Of a DNA stretch of 5,521 nucleotides, positions 4,322 through 5,521 are shown piece after piece (the first letter of the stretch is position 1; every line of letters starts with the position of its first letter). Location: contig CAAGRW010000110.1 in NCBI GenBank assembly GCA_900772775.1, positions 1-5,521 on the forward strand, written 5' to 3'. Source of the DNA: Candidatus Rifleibacteriota bacterium (GTDB lineage: Bacteria; Vulcanimicrobiota; Xenobia; Xenobiales; Xenobiaceae). A program made the position numbers and the translations under genes. Under the pieces are notes generated by a model that made no database searches, was not told where the DNA came from, and worked only from the letters and a program-made list of their open reading frames with translations.

Positions 4322-5521
4322 ATGCAGAAATTTGATGTAGCTATTATCGGCGGTGGCCATGCCGGAGTTGAAGCGGCTTTGGTTTGCAGTCGTTTAGGTT
4401 GCAGAACAGCCATAATTACTTCCAATCCTCTCAAGATAGGCGTCATGCCCTGTAACCCTTCTATAGGTGGGCCGGCTAAATCTCATTTAGTGAGAGAGAT
4501 AGATGCTATGGGCGGAGAGATGGGCCGCGCTATAGATGATGTTTTTATTCATATAAGGCGTCTTAATACAGGTAAAGGGCAAGCTGTTCAGGCTTTAAGA
4601 GCTCAAGCTGATAGGCCGCTTTATAACCAGCGCATGGTTAAAGCGATTCATGAAGCTGATAATGTGACAGTAATTGCCGACACCGTTGTCAGTATTGTGT
4701 CAGACAATAACGTGATAAAGGGGCTAACGACAGCTTCCGGCTTAAATATTGAGTGTGGAGCTATTGTAATATGTACCGGTACTTTTTTGGCTGGCGCTTT
4801 GCATTTAGATAAGTTTACTTTGCCAGGAGGTCGAGCCGGCGAAGCTCCTGCTTTTGGTTTGAGTCACTCTTTACGCAATTTAGGGTTGCAATTGGGACGT
4901 CTGAAGACAGGTACTTGTCCCCGACTCCATCGTGACACTGTCAATATTGACGGTCTTGACATTTTACCTTGCACGTCAGAGCCTTTGAAGTTTTCTGACA
5001 TGTCACCTGATCCCGATTTCACCAAACCGACTGTCAATTGTTATATAACTCGCACTACGGAAGAGACTCGTCAGGCAGTTATGAACAATTTAGATCGCTC
5101 CCCTCTTTATGACGGCTCAGGAGCTATTACTGGCATAGGCCCTCGCTATTGTCCTTCGCTGGAAGATAAGTTTGTACGTTTTCCCGATCGCAAGGTTCAT
5201 TTAGTCTTTTTAGAGCCAGAAGGTATAAACGCCAAAGAAATATATTTGCAAGGTGTTTCTACTAGTATGCCTTTAGACGTTCAGTATGCTATGGTGCATA
5301 GTTTGCCTGGTTTAGAAAAAGCAGAAATTATCAGGCCGGGCTATGCCGTAGAATATGACTACGTATTACCGACACAATTAGACTTCTCTTTAGGTGTCAG
5401 ACATGTTAAAGGATTATATTTGGCCGGCCAGATAAATGGCACCTCAGGTTATGAAGAAGCGGCTGCTCAAGGACTTATTGCTGGTCTCAATGCTGCCAGA
5501 TACCTCGACAATCAAGAGCCC
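4322..5521 (+). CDS. mnmG: tRNA uridine-5-carboxymethylaminomethyl modification enzyme MnmG, 3' end missing (partial)
   Basis: Exactly 400 codons are present, uninterrupted, and the frame runs off the right edge; the family is about 620-630 aa, so the C-terminal helical domain that contacts MnmE and tRNA is missing. MnmG is the FAD- and NADH-dependent partner of MnmE. Visible are the dinucleotide-binding GGGHAG (10-15), MPCNPSIGG with active-site C44 (42-50), RRLNTGKGQAVQALRAQADR (79-98), the insertion-domain start PGGRAGEAPAFGL, YCPSLEDK with the second conserved cysteine C277, FLEPEG, and the FAD-binding GQINGTSGYEEAAAQG (369-384). The stretch KTGTCPRL has cysteine (C199) where proline is usual (KTGTPPR). 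Translation starts at ATG 4322 with AGGGAG (4302-4307) 14 bases upstream, a long spacing across a T-run. It follows mnmE by 42 bases. Confidence 0.97.
   Translation, partial: MQKFDVAIIGGGHAGVEAALVCSRLGCRTAIITSNPLKIGVMPCNPSIGGPAKSHLVREIDAMGGEMGRAIDDVFIHIRRLNTGKGQAVQALRAQADRPLYNQRMVKAIHEADNVTVIADTVVSIVSDNNVIKGLTTASGLNIECGAIVICTGTFLAGALHLDKFTLPGGRAGEAPAFGLSHSLRNLGLQLGRLKTGTCPRLHRDTVNIDGLDILPCTSEPLKFSDMSPDPDFTKPTVNCYITRTTEETRQAVMNNLDRSPLYDGSGAITGIGPRYCPSLEDKFVRFPDRKVHLVFLEPEGINAKEIYLQGVSTSMPLDVQYAMVHSLPGLEKAEIIRPGYAVEYDYVLPTQLDFSLGVRHVKGLYLAGQINGTSGYEEAAAQGLIAGLNAARYLDNQEP

Overview
This window is the chromosomal replication-origin neighbourhood of a bacterium. On the left edge is the start of a leftward gene that looks like dnaA. 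It is followed by about 775 bases without a recognisable conserved gene, very AT-rich for most of its length and carrying many DnaA-box-like 9-mers. A tight rightward block then follows: rpmH, rnpA, yidD, yidC, khpB (jag), mnmE and the first two thirds of mnmG. This divergent dnaA / rpmH-rnpA-yidD-yidC-jag-mnmE-mnmG order is the classic origin arrangement known from Bacillus and many other lineages.

The organism cannot be named from this sequence alone. YidC is the short form (241 aa) without the large periplasmic domain of Proteobacteria. It also lacks the N-terminal lipobox seen in many Firmicutes homologues. MnmG has a Bacillus-like active-site stretch (MPCNPSIGGPAK). Together these point to a Firmicutes-like, Synergistota-like or other deep-branching lineage rather than a proteobacterium, which is an inference. 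Base composition is moderately AT-rich in the genes and strongly AT-rich across most of the intergenic region.

Layout: 1-75 is the dnaA start (minus strand). 76-230 is the dnaA upstream region, with a long direct repeat, small palindromes and two hairpin-forming inverted repeats. 270-620 is the DnaA-box cluster, including two directly abutting TTATCAACA boxes and a perfect 12-bp inverted repeat with 97-base spacing. 663-691 is a near-ideal sigma-70 promoter for the rightward operon. About 698-850 is a long leader with three T-runs. 851-5521 is the operon.

The operon joins RNA and membrane biogenesis: ribosomal protein L34, the RNase P protein, membrane-insertion factors YidD and YidC, the RNA-binding protein KhpB/Jag, and the two-subunit enzyme MnmE-MnmG that modifies the wobble uridine of certain tRNAs. 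Gaps are 7-42 bases, and rnpA and yidD overlap, so co-transcription from the upstream promoter is likely.

I see no mobile element, CRISPR array, tRNA or clearly novel gene system. The points worth a second look are the architecture of the origin, the repeats in front of dnaA, the long rpmH leader, the unusual starts of rnpA and yidD, and the KhpB protein lacking its usual N-terminal domain.
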